Below are positions 28,382 through 35,427 of a DNA stretch of 64,000 nt, in pieces. Both the position numbers and the translations under genes were made by a program. The stretch comes from Roseivirga sp. UBA6052. Lineage in GTDB: Bacteria > Bacteroidota > Bacteroidia > Cytophagales > Cyclobacteriaceae. The notes under the pieces are model-generated. The model worked only from the letters and a program-made list of their open reading frames with translations, searched no databases and was not told where the DNA came from. The stretch covers positions 124,001 through 188,000 of the forward strand of contig DIYO01000004.1 of NCBI GenBank assembly GCA_002427755.1. The letters run 5' to 3'. Each line of letters begins with the position of its first letter. Positions within the stretch are counted from its first letter, which is position 1.

Positions 28382-29809
28382 TCAATACTTTATAGGTCCT
28401 AGGAAATTTGTTGAAACTTCATCGATTAACTCATCACCAGATTTCATTTCTAGCTTGAGCTTAGTTTTTCTATCTGTTAAATCGTCTGAAGGTATTTTTA
28501 CAATGTATACACCATCAATTTTAGATTTAGCAGGAAGCTCAATCATGCCACCACCTACTTTTTGAATAGAAGCAGAAGGAAAATCTTGAATGGTTACATC
28601 AATACTTATTGGCTCCGATGTCTTATTCACGAATTGAATATTGTAGATATTCTGAATCTGACCATCGTCTAATTTTTGGTAAATCATACCCGGCACTCTT
28701 AGCATGGTAGCTTCAACGTCCGATCGGCTTGACACAAAAACAGTCAGTAGTGTTATCAGTACCGCTAGTACACCCGTGTAACCGGCTACTCTAGCAGTAA
28801 AGATCTTTTGCTTTCCTTCTGCAATGCCGTTGTATGATGTTGTTCTAATTAACCCCGTAGGTTTACCAATCTTAGTCATCACATCATCACACGCATCTAT
28901 ACATGCAGTACAATTGACGCACTCTAACTGAGTACCGTTTCTTATATCAATACCCGTTGGACAGACATGAACACAGAGCTTACAGTCAATACAATCTCCT
29001 TTGTTCGTTCTGTCTTCATTCTTTTTCATTCTGCCACGCGGTTCGCCTCTCAGCCAATCGTACATAACAGCGATAGAATCCTTCACTAAGAGTACTCCTT
29101 GCAACCTACCATATGGACATATAGCAACACAGGCTTGCTCACGGAGGTATGCAAATACTGCATAGAAAATTCCACTAAATGCCACAAGGCCGGCAAAACC
29201 CGCCATATTCTCAGTTGGAGATTTCGAGACAATCTCTTTTACATTCTCTATACCGATAAGGTAGGCCATAACTGTATGACCGATAAGCACTGCAATGGCT
29301 ATAAAAATGCTATGCTTCAATAACCTCTTTCTGATCTTCTCCCCGTTCCATGGCATTTTCTTCAACTTTCGTTGCTGCCCAGCATCTCCATCAATCCAGT
29401 ATTCAATCTTTCTGAATACCATTTCCATAAAGAGCGTCTGAGGACATGCCCATCCGCACCATAACCTTCCGAAGACTACGGTAAACAGAATAACAAACAC
29501 AAAGAAACTGATGGCCATTAAGGCTAGAATGAAGAAATCTTGCGGCCAGAAGACTGCTCCTAGAATTGAGAACTTACGCTCAAAAATGTTTAAGAGTAAA
29601 AAGGGTTCACCACCAATTTTTATGAAAGGACCGGCAAAGAGAATGGCCAGCAATACAATGCTGACCACCACTCGTTTATTATGATAACGACCTTTCGGTT
29701 TTTTAGGATAAACCCATACTCTCTTTCCTTTTTCATCTACAGTTGCGATAGAGTCTCTATAGACTTCATCGTAGTTGTAGAGTTCTTTAATTCGGGCTTC
29801 ATTATCCAT
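28382..29809 (-). CDS. ccoG: CcoG, cbb3 oxidase accessory iron-sulfur protein
   Basis: This 475-residue membrane protein has several spans, a polyferredoxin-like core and a C-terminal periplasmic immunoglobulin-like domain, as in CcoG/RdxA. Two ferredoxin cysteine clusters are visible: CIDCKLCVHVCP at about 267-278 and CVNCTACIDAC at about 294-304. WCGWACPQTLF provides further cysteines. CcoG is a cupric reductase that helps supply Cu(I) for the oxidase. It lies 12 bp after ccoP in the same run. Confidence 0.95.
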   Translation of the reverse strand: MDNEARIKELYNYDEVYRDSIATVDEKGKRVWVYPKKPKGRYHNKRVVVSIVLLAILFAGPFIKIGGEPFLLLNIFERKFSILGAVFWPQDFFILALMAISFFVFVILFTVVFGRLWCGWACPQTLFMEMVFRKIEYWIDGDAGQQRKLKKMPWNGEKIRKRLLKHSIFIAIAVLIGHTVMAYLIGIENVKEIVSKSPTENMAGFAGLVAFSGIFYAVFAYLREQACVAICPYGRLQGVLLVKDSIAVMYDWLRGEPRGRMKKNEDRTNKGDCIDCKLCVHVCPTGIDIRNGTQLECVNCTACIDACDDVMTKIGKPTGLIRTTSYNGIAEGKQKIFTARVAGYTGVLAVLITLLTVFVSSRSDVEATMLRVPGMIYQKLDDGQIQNIYNIQFVNKTSEPISIDVTIQDFPSASIQKVGGGMIELPAKSKIDGVYIVKIPSDDLTDRKTKLKLEMKSGDELIDEVSTNFLGPIKY

Positions 29810-29821
29810 AGTTTATTGACT

Positions 29822-30643
29822 TTAGTAGTCGTTACTAATCGTCTCTAACTCCTCTTGCTGAGGATCGTATAGGTCTCCGTCAGGAGGCAAAGCTCCAGGA
29901 GGATTTGTACCTTGTAATGATTGTACATATGATGCTACATTTCTCATTCTGATTGGATTAAGCTGAGACTCCCAAGGAATCATAGCAGTTCCCGTAACAC
30001 CATTTTTAATCACTTTATAGATGTCAGTAAAGCTTCCACCATTCTTCCAATATTGATCGGTAAGATTAGGTCCTGCTAAACCTCCACCATCGGCCTTATG
30101 ACAAACTGCACATTGCACTTCGAAGAACTTTTGTCCATCGGCTAATTCTACAGCATCTGTTGAAGCTGTAACGGTGTTCTCATCGAAATCAATTACTAAA
30201 TCGGCTTCTTGGCTAGCCTTTAATGCTGCAGCTGCAGCCATCTCCATATCATATTTCTCCTCCTGCAATGGTGCAGTTTGGAATACATGAAAAACTAGTA
30301 AGTAGATTACCGCATAAGCGATGGTTACGTAGAACAAACCCTTCCACCATGGTGGTAAGTGATTATCCAGCTCTTTAATGCCATCGTAATTGTGATCAAG
30401 AAGTATCTCGTCTTCTTTCTCGATTGGCTTAAAGTCATTCCACTTTTGCCAAAGCTGAGCAAACCAGCTTGGTTCTGCTGCGGCAGCAACTCGCTGCTCT
30501 TCAGTCATCTGTTTTTCAACAAATGCTTTAAGCACTTGCAATACGTAAACAGAGAGTAGTAAAACCAATAGTGATACTACAAATACCAACCCTACAGTTA
30601 TGTAGAGCATCATTTCTGGCGTAAACAATTGACTATTATTCAT
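29822..30643 (-). CDS. ccoP: CcoP-like single-haem cytochrome c subunit of cbb3 oxidase
   Basis: This 273-residue protein has two membrane spans (about residues 10-38 and 97-118) and one cytochrome c domain with CAVCH near residue 176 and an axial methionine in GTAMIPW. Proteobacterial CcoP has two haems; only one CxxCH occurs here, the usual form in Bacteroidota. It passes electrons from a c-type donor toward CcoO. The start overlaps the ccoQ gene by 8 bp. The C-terminus is Pro/Gly/Asp-rich. Confidence 0.93.
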   Translation of the reverse strand: MNNSQLFTPEMMLYITVGLVFVVSLLVLLLSVYVLQVLKAFVEKQMTEEQRVAAAAEPSWFAQLWQKWNDFKPIEKEDEILLDHNYDGIKELDNHLPPWWKGLFYVTIAYAVIYLLVFHVFQTAPLQEEKYDMEMAAAAALKASQEADLVIDFDENTVTASTDAVELADGQKFFEVQCAVCHKADGGGLAGPNLTDQYWKNGGSFTDIYKVIKNGVTGTAMIPWESQLNPIRMRNVASYVQSLQGTNPPGALPPDGDLYDPQQEELETISNDY

Positions 30644-30839
30644 GAGTACTACCGTTTATTTCGTTTAAAAAATCCTCTTCGTTTTCTTTTAATGGAAGTT
30701 GCTCCATATGGCTGATATGCCCCTTATTGATCTTATAGACGTAGACAATAAGGCCCACGAAGAACACAAAGAATATGCTCAACGATATTATGGGCCAAAC
30801 CTCTACATTATGAACTTGCTCGAAATAATACTTAAACAT
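30636..30839 (-). CDS. ccoQ: CcoQ-like small membrane protein
   Basis: This 67-residue protein has one membrane span (about residues 15-38) and a charged cytoplasmic tail. Size and position between ccoNO and ccoP match CcoQ/FixQ, which stabilises the oxidase. Sequence similarity in this class is weak, so the assignment rests mainly on context. It begins 2 bp after ccoNO and overlaps ccoP by 8 bp. Confidence 0.75.
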   Translation of the reverse strand: MFKYYFEQVHNVEVWPIISLSIFFVFFVGLIVYVYKINKGHISHMEQLPLKENEEDFLNEINGSTHE

Positions 30840-30841
30840 GG

Positions 30842-32977
30842 CTATTGATTTTGAGCAGTTGCGTCCACTTTAATATCTGTTCCTAATCTTTGCAGATAAG
30901 CAATCAATGCAATGATTTCAGTCGTCTCCGGCATATTCGGATCGAACGTATCGAAAGTCTTCAAGTCAGCTAAAATCTCTTTCGCTTGAGCCTTTAAGTC
31001 TTCGTTTGCTGTTTCCTCATATCCCATTTCATATGGAACTCCCACTGTTCTTAGTGCCTTAATCTTACCAGCAGTTCTAGCCGGATTAATTTGATCTGTA
31101 TACAACCACGGGTAAGGTGGCATAATTGAACCAGGTGAAGTAGAAGTAGGATCTAGCATGTGGTTATAGTGCCAAATGTTGTTATAAGCTCCTCCTACTC
31201 TGTGAAGATCTGGCCCAGTTCGTTTAGAACCCCATAAGAATGGATGATCATATACAAACTCTCCAGCTTTTGAATACTCTCCTTTGTATCGTTCGGTCTC
31301 AGACCTGAATGGTCTTACCATTTGAGAGTGACAGTTATTACAACCTTCTCTTATGTATATATCCCTACCATGTAGCTCTAATGGTGTATAAGGTTTTACA
31401 CTAGCGATTGTAGGTATATTTGATTTGATCAGGAATGTTGGTACCATTTCTACCACTCCCCCAATGGCGATAGAAACGAGTACCAATACTGTAAACACTA
31501 CTGGCTTTCTTTCCAGTCTATTGTGCCAGTATCCACCAACAATTTTCTTCTTCTCAAGTGCAGGTGCTTCTGCCTCCTCTTCCGGTATAAACTTACCTTG
31601 CTTAGCAGTTTTAACTAAGTTAACAGCCATGATGATTACGCCTGTGAAGTATAGCAATCCACCAATTGCTCTCATCATGTACATTGGTACAATCTGAGTT
31701 ACCGTTTCTAAGAAGTTAGGGTATTCAAGGAAACCTTCGCCATTGAAGTTTTTCCACATTAAGCTCTGCACAACGCCAGAGGTATACATCGGTAAAGCAT
31801 AGACGATAATACCAAGCGTACCCAACCAGAAGTGCGTATTAGCTGCTTTAGTAGACCAAAGTTTAGTACCCCACATTTTAGGAACCATCCAGTAAAGGAT
31901 ACCGAAAATGATGAAGCCATTCCAGCCTAAACCACCAATGTGCACGTGCGCTATAATCCAGTCAGTAAAGTGAGCTATCGCATTTACATTCTTAATAGAT
32001 AAGAGCGGGCCTTCTAGAGTAGACATACCATAAGCGGTAACTGCTACTACCATAAACTTTAGAACCGGATCTTCTCTAACTCTATCCCAAGCACCTCTTA
32101 ATGTTAATAGACCGTTTAGCATACCACCCCAAGATGGTGCGATCAGCATTATTGAGAACACCGTTCCTAAAGACTGTGCCCAGTTAGGAAGGGAAGTATA
32201 TAACAAGTGGTGAGGTCCGGCCCAGATATAGATAAAAATCAAAGACCAGAAGTGAATGATTGATAGTTTATAAGAATAAACAGGCCTATTTGCCGCCTTA
32301 GGCAAGTAGTAGTACATCAACCCTAAGAATGGTGTCGTGAGGAAGAATGCCACTGCATTGTGTCCATACCACCATTGTACTAGCGCATCTTGCACACCTG
32401 CGTACCAAGAATAACTCTTGAATAAAGTAACTGGAATTTCGAATGAGTTAACTACGTGAAGTACCGCTACAGTAACGAAAGTGGCTATGTAGAACCAAAT
32501 GGCTACATACATATGTCTTTCTCTTCTTTTGAGAATTGTCCCAATCATGTTGATACCAAAGACTACCCAAATCAGGGTGATCATGATATCGATTGGCCAC
32601 TCTAGCTCAGCGTATTCTTTAGAAGTAGTTAAACCTAAAGGTAGCGTGATTGCAGCCGCAACAATTATTAATTGCCATCCCCAAAAGTGTATGTAACTCA
32701 ATACATCGCTAAACATTCTTGTTTTCAACAAGCGCTGCATTGAATAATACACCCCTGCAAACATTGCATTACCCACAAAAGCAAAAATCACAGCATTAGT
32801 ATGCAGTGGTCTGATTCTTCCGAAAGTAGTGTAAGGGATGCCTAAATTCATTTCAGGAAGAAAGAGCTGTGTGGCTACCAAAAGCCCTACCAGCATACCT
32901 ACAATTCCAAAAATGACAGTAGCAATAGTAAAGTACTTTACAATCCTATTGTCGTACTTGAATTTTTCCAGTTCCAT
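30842..32977 (-). CDS. ccoNO: Fused cbb3 oxidase subunits I and II (CcoNO)
   Basis: This 711-residue fusion joins the catalytic haem-copper subunit (residues 1 to about 475) with a CcoO-type membrane-anchored cytochrome c (about 500-711). CcoN landmarks are RPLHTNAVIF (haem b ligand), WWYGHNAVAFFL (CuB His), GPHHLLYTSLP (CuB His pair) and AHVHIGGLGWNG (haem ligands). CcoO shows GCNNCHSQMVRPF near residue 545. The enzyme reduces O2 to water with high affinity and pumps protons. The fusion is known in Bacteroidota. It is the first gene of its operon and is preceded by Fnr-like boxes. Confidence 0.97.
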   Translation of the reverse strand: MELEKFKYDNRIVKYFTIATVIFGIVGMLVGLLVATQLFLPEMNLGIPYTTFGRIRPLHTNAVIFAFVGNAMFAGVYYSMQRLLKTRMFSDVLSYIHFWGWQLIIVAAAITLPLGLTTSKEYAELEWPIDIMITLIWVVFGINMIGTILKRRERHMYVAIWFYIATFVTVAVLHVVNSFEIPVTLFKSYSWYAGVQDALVQWWYGHNAVAFFLTTPFLGLMYYYLPKAANRPVYSYKLSIIHFWSLIFIYIWAGPHHLLYTSLPNWAQSLGTVFSIMLIAPSWGGMLNGLLTLRGAWDRVREDPVLKFMVVAVTAYGMSTLEGPLLSIKNVNAIAHFTDWIIAHVHIGGLGWNGFIIFGILYWMVPKMWGTKLWSTKAANTHFWLGTLGIIVYALPMYTSGVVQSLMWKNFNGEGFLEYPNFLETVTQIVPMYMMRAIGGLLYFTGVIIMAVNLVKTAKQGKFIPEEEAEAPALEKKKIVGGYWHNRLERKPVVFTVLVLVSIAIGGVVEMVPTFLIKSNIPTIASVKPYTPLELHGRDIYIREGCNNCHSQMVRPFRSETERYKGEYSKAGEFVYDHPFLWGSKRTGPDLHRVGGAYNNIWHYNHMLDPTSTSPGSIMPPYPWLYTDQINPARTAGKIKALRTVGVPYEMGYEETANEDLKAQAKEILADLKTFDTFDPNMPETTEIIALIAYLQRLGTDIKVDATAQNQ

Positions 32978-33037
32978 AATCGCGGTTCGGTTTCAAATAA
33001 TTTTTGTGAAACTAGCGGCAATAGAACCTTTTGGATG

Positions 33038-33054
33038 TGATGTGTATTACATCA
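33038..33054. promoter_or_regulatory. Second palindrome before ccoNO
   Basis: TGATGT and ACATCA form a perfect 6-bp inverted repeat with a 5-base spacer, 61-77 bp before the ccoNO start and next to the Fnr-like box. The outer TGAT/ATCA halves match the Fnr site but the spacing does not. It may be a site for another Crp/Fnr-family protein. Confidence 0.4.
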
Positions 33055-33059
33055 AAAAC

Positions 33060-33071
33060 TGATAAATATCA
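33060..33071. promoter_or_regulatory. Fnr-like box before ccoNO
   Basis: TGATAAATATCA is an exact TGAT-N4-ATCA palindrome, 83-94 bp upstream of the ccoNO start. If it acts at the usual -41.5 position, transcription would begin near 33024. Confidence 0.7.
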
Positions 33072-33312
33072 TGTTTTAATTTATCGTCTAACCTTGCCAA
33101 GTTAAGCTTAAACAATTCCTGATATATCATGAATAATATATGCAGTTGGGCTAGTTTAGAAAAATGGAAGTGTCCGCTTATAATCCCAATTTGTACAAAA
33201 ATGAAACACCCAAAATACTTACAGTTAATCAAGAAATAGTTAAAGACCTCTAATACAAAAGGTTAACATTTCTGGTCTCAATCTTGGTTTAGCTAGGCAA
33301 AACTCAAATGTT

Positions 33313-33897
33313 ATGAAAAAACTATTACTAACGGCTTTCTGCCTGTTTTTGGGTGCGGGAGCATTCGGACAAATTCAACAAGGAAACTTTCAATTAGGAG
33401 GGAATCTTTCCTATTTCAGTAACGAAAATGGTGCTTTGGAAAGTAGCTCCTATCAAGTGCTTCCTAGAGTTGGATACTTTGTCTCAGACAACTTTAGTCT
33501 TGGGGTACAAGTTGGTCTTGGCGGTAGGTCTTTTGAATCAGGTAATACCGAAGATACTTATGACGAATTTGTGTACGGAATCTTTGGTAGGTTTCACAAA
33601 AACTTAAGCGAAAAAGTCTATTTGTACATCGAGCCAAATTTGACTCTTGGATCTGGAGATGCCACAATTCCAACTAACAATGGTTCACTAGAGACTGATT
33701 ACAGCAGCCTGAGATTAGGTGTTAATCCTGGTATTATCTATTTCTTAACTGATAAGATTGGATTAGAATTTGGCATTGGCTTGATTCAATATTCAGAAGA
33801 AAAAAGGGAAGGAACCAATTTCAATCAAACCAACGATTCCTTTTCACTTAGCCTAAACCCTGTCCAAATCAATACAGGACTATCAATTTACTTTTAA
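33313..33897 (+). CDS. Outer-membrane beta-barrel protein
   Basis: This 194-residue protein has a signal peptide ending near AFGQ and a mature part of about eight amphipathic beta-strands ending in an aromatic residue (SIYF). This is typical of OmpA-type or OmpW-like 8-strand barrels (outer membrane protein beta-barrel domain). Function is unknown. It is the only plus-strand gene inside the respiration island, divergent from ccoNO and convergent with hemN. A terminator hairpin follows at once. Confidence 0.85.
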   Translation: MKKLLLTAFCLFLGAGAFGQIQQGNFQLGGNLSYFSNENGALESSSYQVLPRVGYFVSDNFSLGVQVGLGGRSFESGNTEDTYDEFVYGIFGRFHKNLSEKVYLYIEPNLTLGSGDATIPTNNGSLETDYSSLRLGVNPGIIYFLTDKIGLEFGIGLIQYSEEKREGTNFNQTNDSFSLSLNPVQINTGLSIYF

Positions 33898-33905
33898 GAA
33901 TAAGC

Positions 33906-33940
33906 AAAGCTTTTAGTCAGACCCCCTGGCTAAAAGCTTT
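33906..33940. terminator. Bidirectional terminator overlapping the end of hemN
   Basis: Arms 33906-33920 and 33926-33940 (15 bp with one G-U pair) enclose a 5-base loop, with T-runs on both sides. It ends the beta-barrel transcript. Because the hemN stop is at 33917-33919, the left arm of the stem lies partly beyond the hemN stop and the right arm is its last codons. Confidence 0.85.
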
Positions 33941-35272
33941 TTGTTCTCTCTGCAGTTTCTGATAAGGATCAAAAAGAGAACAAATGTTTCTTAAAAATTG
34001 GGCTCCAAGATTTGTAATAAGATAGTCACCTTCTTGAGCAATTAAGAGCCCTTCAGTTACCATTTCAAATATCTCGTTCTTCACCGATTCCTCAGAGGTA
34101 ATAAAAAGCTCTTTAGGAATTGCCTTATGACAAGCTACTATTAGGATTCTCTCCCTAGTTTCAATTTCTTCTTGAGTTAGGCGGTGACCCTTGAATACAG
34201 GGATAGTGTATTCCTTTAAGGAATCCATATAGGCTTCAACAGTTTTTAAGTTTTGAGCATAGCCATAATGCACATCCGATATAGACGACACACCTAACCC
34301 AATTAAGATCTTACCAGGGTTAGTTGTATACCCCATAAAATTTCTGTGAAGACTACCTTTATTAACAGCTAAGCTCAGCTCATCATCCGGTAAGGCAAAA
34401 TGGTCCATTCCTATAGATTGGTAACCTGCCTCTTGCAATCTTTCCGTTCCATACTTATTCAAAGCTCTTTTTTCTTCAGCTGCAGGGAGGTCTTGCTCTG
34501 AATATGCTCTCTGACCTGGTCTCTTCCATGGAACATGGGCATAAGAGTAATAAGCGATACGATCTGGCCTTAGCTCCTCCACCAAATCCATTGTGCGCTC
34601 TATGCCTTTTAAATTCTGAAAAGGTAAGCCATAGATTAAATCATAATTAACAGATGTGTATCCTATCTCTCTTGCCCATTCCGTTACCTGTCTTACATTT
34701 TCAACAGGCTGAACTCTATTGATGGCCTTTTGTACCTTCTCATCTAAGTCCTGAATACCAAAGCTGACTCGCGAGAATCCACAATCGAACAGAGTCTTTA
34801 AATGCTCTTTTGTCGTATTATTTGGGTGGCCTTCAAAACTAAAGTCGAAATCTCCGACTAAATCTGAGCTAGCCACTATTTCGGTTATGAGCTCTTTCAA
34901 ATTATCCGGACTGAAAAATGTTGGCGTCCCACCGCCTAAATGGATTTCCTTTAGCTTGGGCCTTTCTCCAATCACCTCTTTATACATATGCCACTCTTTC
35001 AGCAGGGCACTTATATAAGGAGTTTCAACTGCATGATTGATTGATATTCGGGTATTACACCCACAATAGGTACAGAGACTTTCACAGTATGGTAAGTGGA
35101 TATAAAGACTGATGCCCTCATGCCCAAATTGAGTGTAGGCTAGTTTGAGATCTTCTAAATACTTCTCTCTTGTAAAACTTTCATTATCCCAATCAGGTAC
35201 TGTTGGAAAACTAGTATACCTAGGAACTGGCAGGTCATACTTAGCAATTAATGCTTTTTCATTTATCTGCAT
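33917..35272 (-). CDS. hemN: Oxygen-independent coproporphyrinogen III oxidase
   Basis: This radical-SAM enzyme decarboxylates coproporphyrinogen III without O2, a step in haem synthesis needed at low oxygen. It has about 451 residues. YIHLPYCESLCTYCGCNTR holds the CX3CX2C cluster ligands plus the extra cysteine typical of true HemN; PRYTSFPTVPDW is the N-terminal HemN signature. I prefer the ATG at 35272 (MQINEKALIAKYD), which matches HemN N-termini; an ATG at 35299 would add nine residues and overlap ccoS further. It is the last gene of the ccoI operon, overlapping ccoS by 14 bp. Confidence 0.95.
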   Translation of the reverse strand: MQINEKALIAKYDLPVPRYTSFPTVPDWDNESFTREKYLEDLKLAYTQFGHEGISLYIHLPYCESLCTYCGCNTRISINHAVETPYISALLKEWHMYKEVIGERPKLKEIHLGGGTPTFFSPDNLKELITEIVASSDLVGDFDFSFEGHPNNTTKEHLKTLFDCGFSRVSFGIQDLDEKVQKAINRVQPVENVRQVTEWAREIGYTSVNYDLIYGLPFQNLKGIERTMDLVEELRPDRIAYYSYAHVPWKRPGQRAYSEQDLPAAEEKRALNKYGTERLQEAGYQSIGMDHFALPDDELSLAVNKGSLHRNFMGYTTNPGKILIGLGVSSISDVHYGYAQNLKTVEAYMDSLKEYTIPVFKGHRLTQEEIETRERILIVACHKAIPKELFITSEESVKNEIFEMVTEGLLIAQEGDYLITNLGAQFLRNICSLFDPYQKLQREQKAFSQGV

Positions 35273-35426
35273 CGGCTGTAGACTTTTTCTTGTCATCAAA
35301 AAGCATTCTTACTGAAGGTGAATATGTGTCATCATACTGACCCGATTTTACTGCCCATGTGAAAGCCACTAGAAAGACGACTGCCACAACAATACTGGTA
35401 ATTATTAAAATGAGAATGACAGACAT
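35259..35426 (-). CDS. ccoS: CcoS, small cbb3 oxidase maturation protein
   Basis: This 55-codon gene is easily missed because of its length. It encodes MSVILILIITSIVVAVVFL and continues with AFTWAVKSGQYDD and SPSVRMLFDD. CcoS has exactly this plan: one N-terminal membrane span, then a short F-x-W-A-x-x-x-GQYDD motif and a charged tail. CcoS is needed for inserting haem and copper into the catalytic subunit. It starts one base after the ccoI stop and overlaps the hemN start, as expected in ccoI-ccoS gene pairs. Confidence 0.96.
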   Translation of the reverse strand: MSVILILIITSIVVAVVFLVAFTWAVKSGQYDDTYSPSVRMLFDDKKKSTADADK

Positions 35427-35427
35427 T

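Larger units (their letters stand above)
32978..33312. other. Control region between ccoNO and the beta-barrel gene
   Basis: This 335-bp divergent region contains the two palindromes at 33038-33054 and 33060-33071 near the ccoNO side. The remaining 240 bp is AT-rich and holds nothing else I recognise. A 61-codon open frame on the minus strand crosses the boxes and looks accidental. Confidence 0.6.

Noticed and set aside
33047..33232. A 61-codon minus-strand frame upstream of ccoNO.
   Set aside because: It covers the Fnr-like box and has no homology signal that I recognise; more likely a control region.
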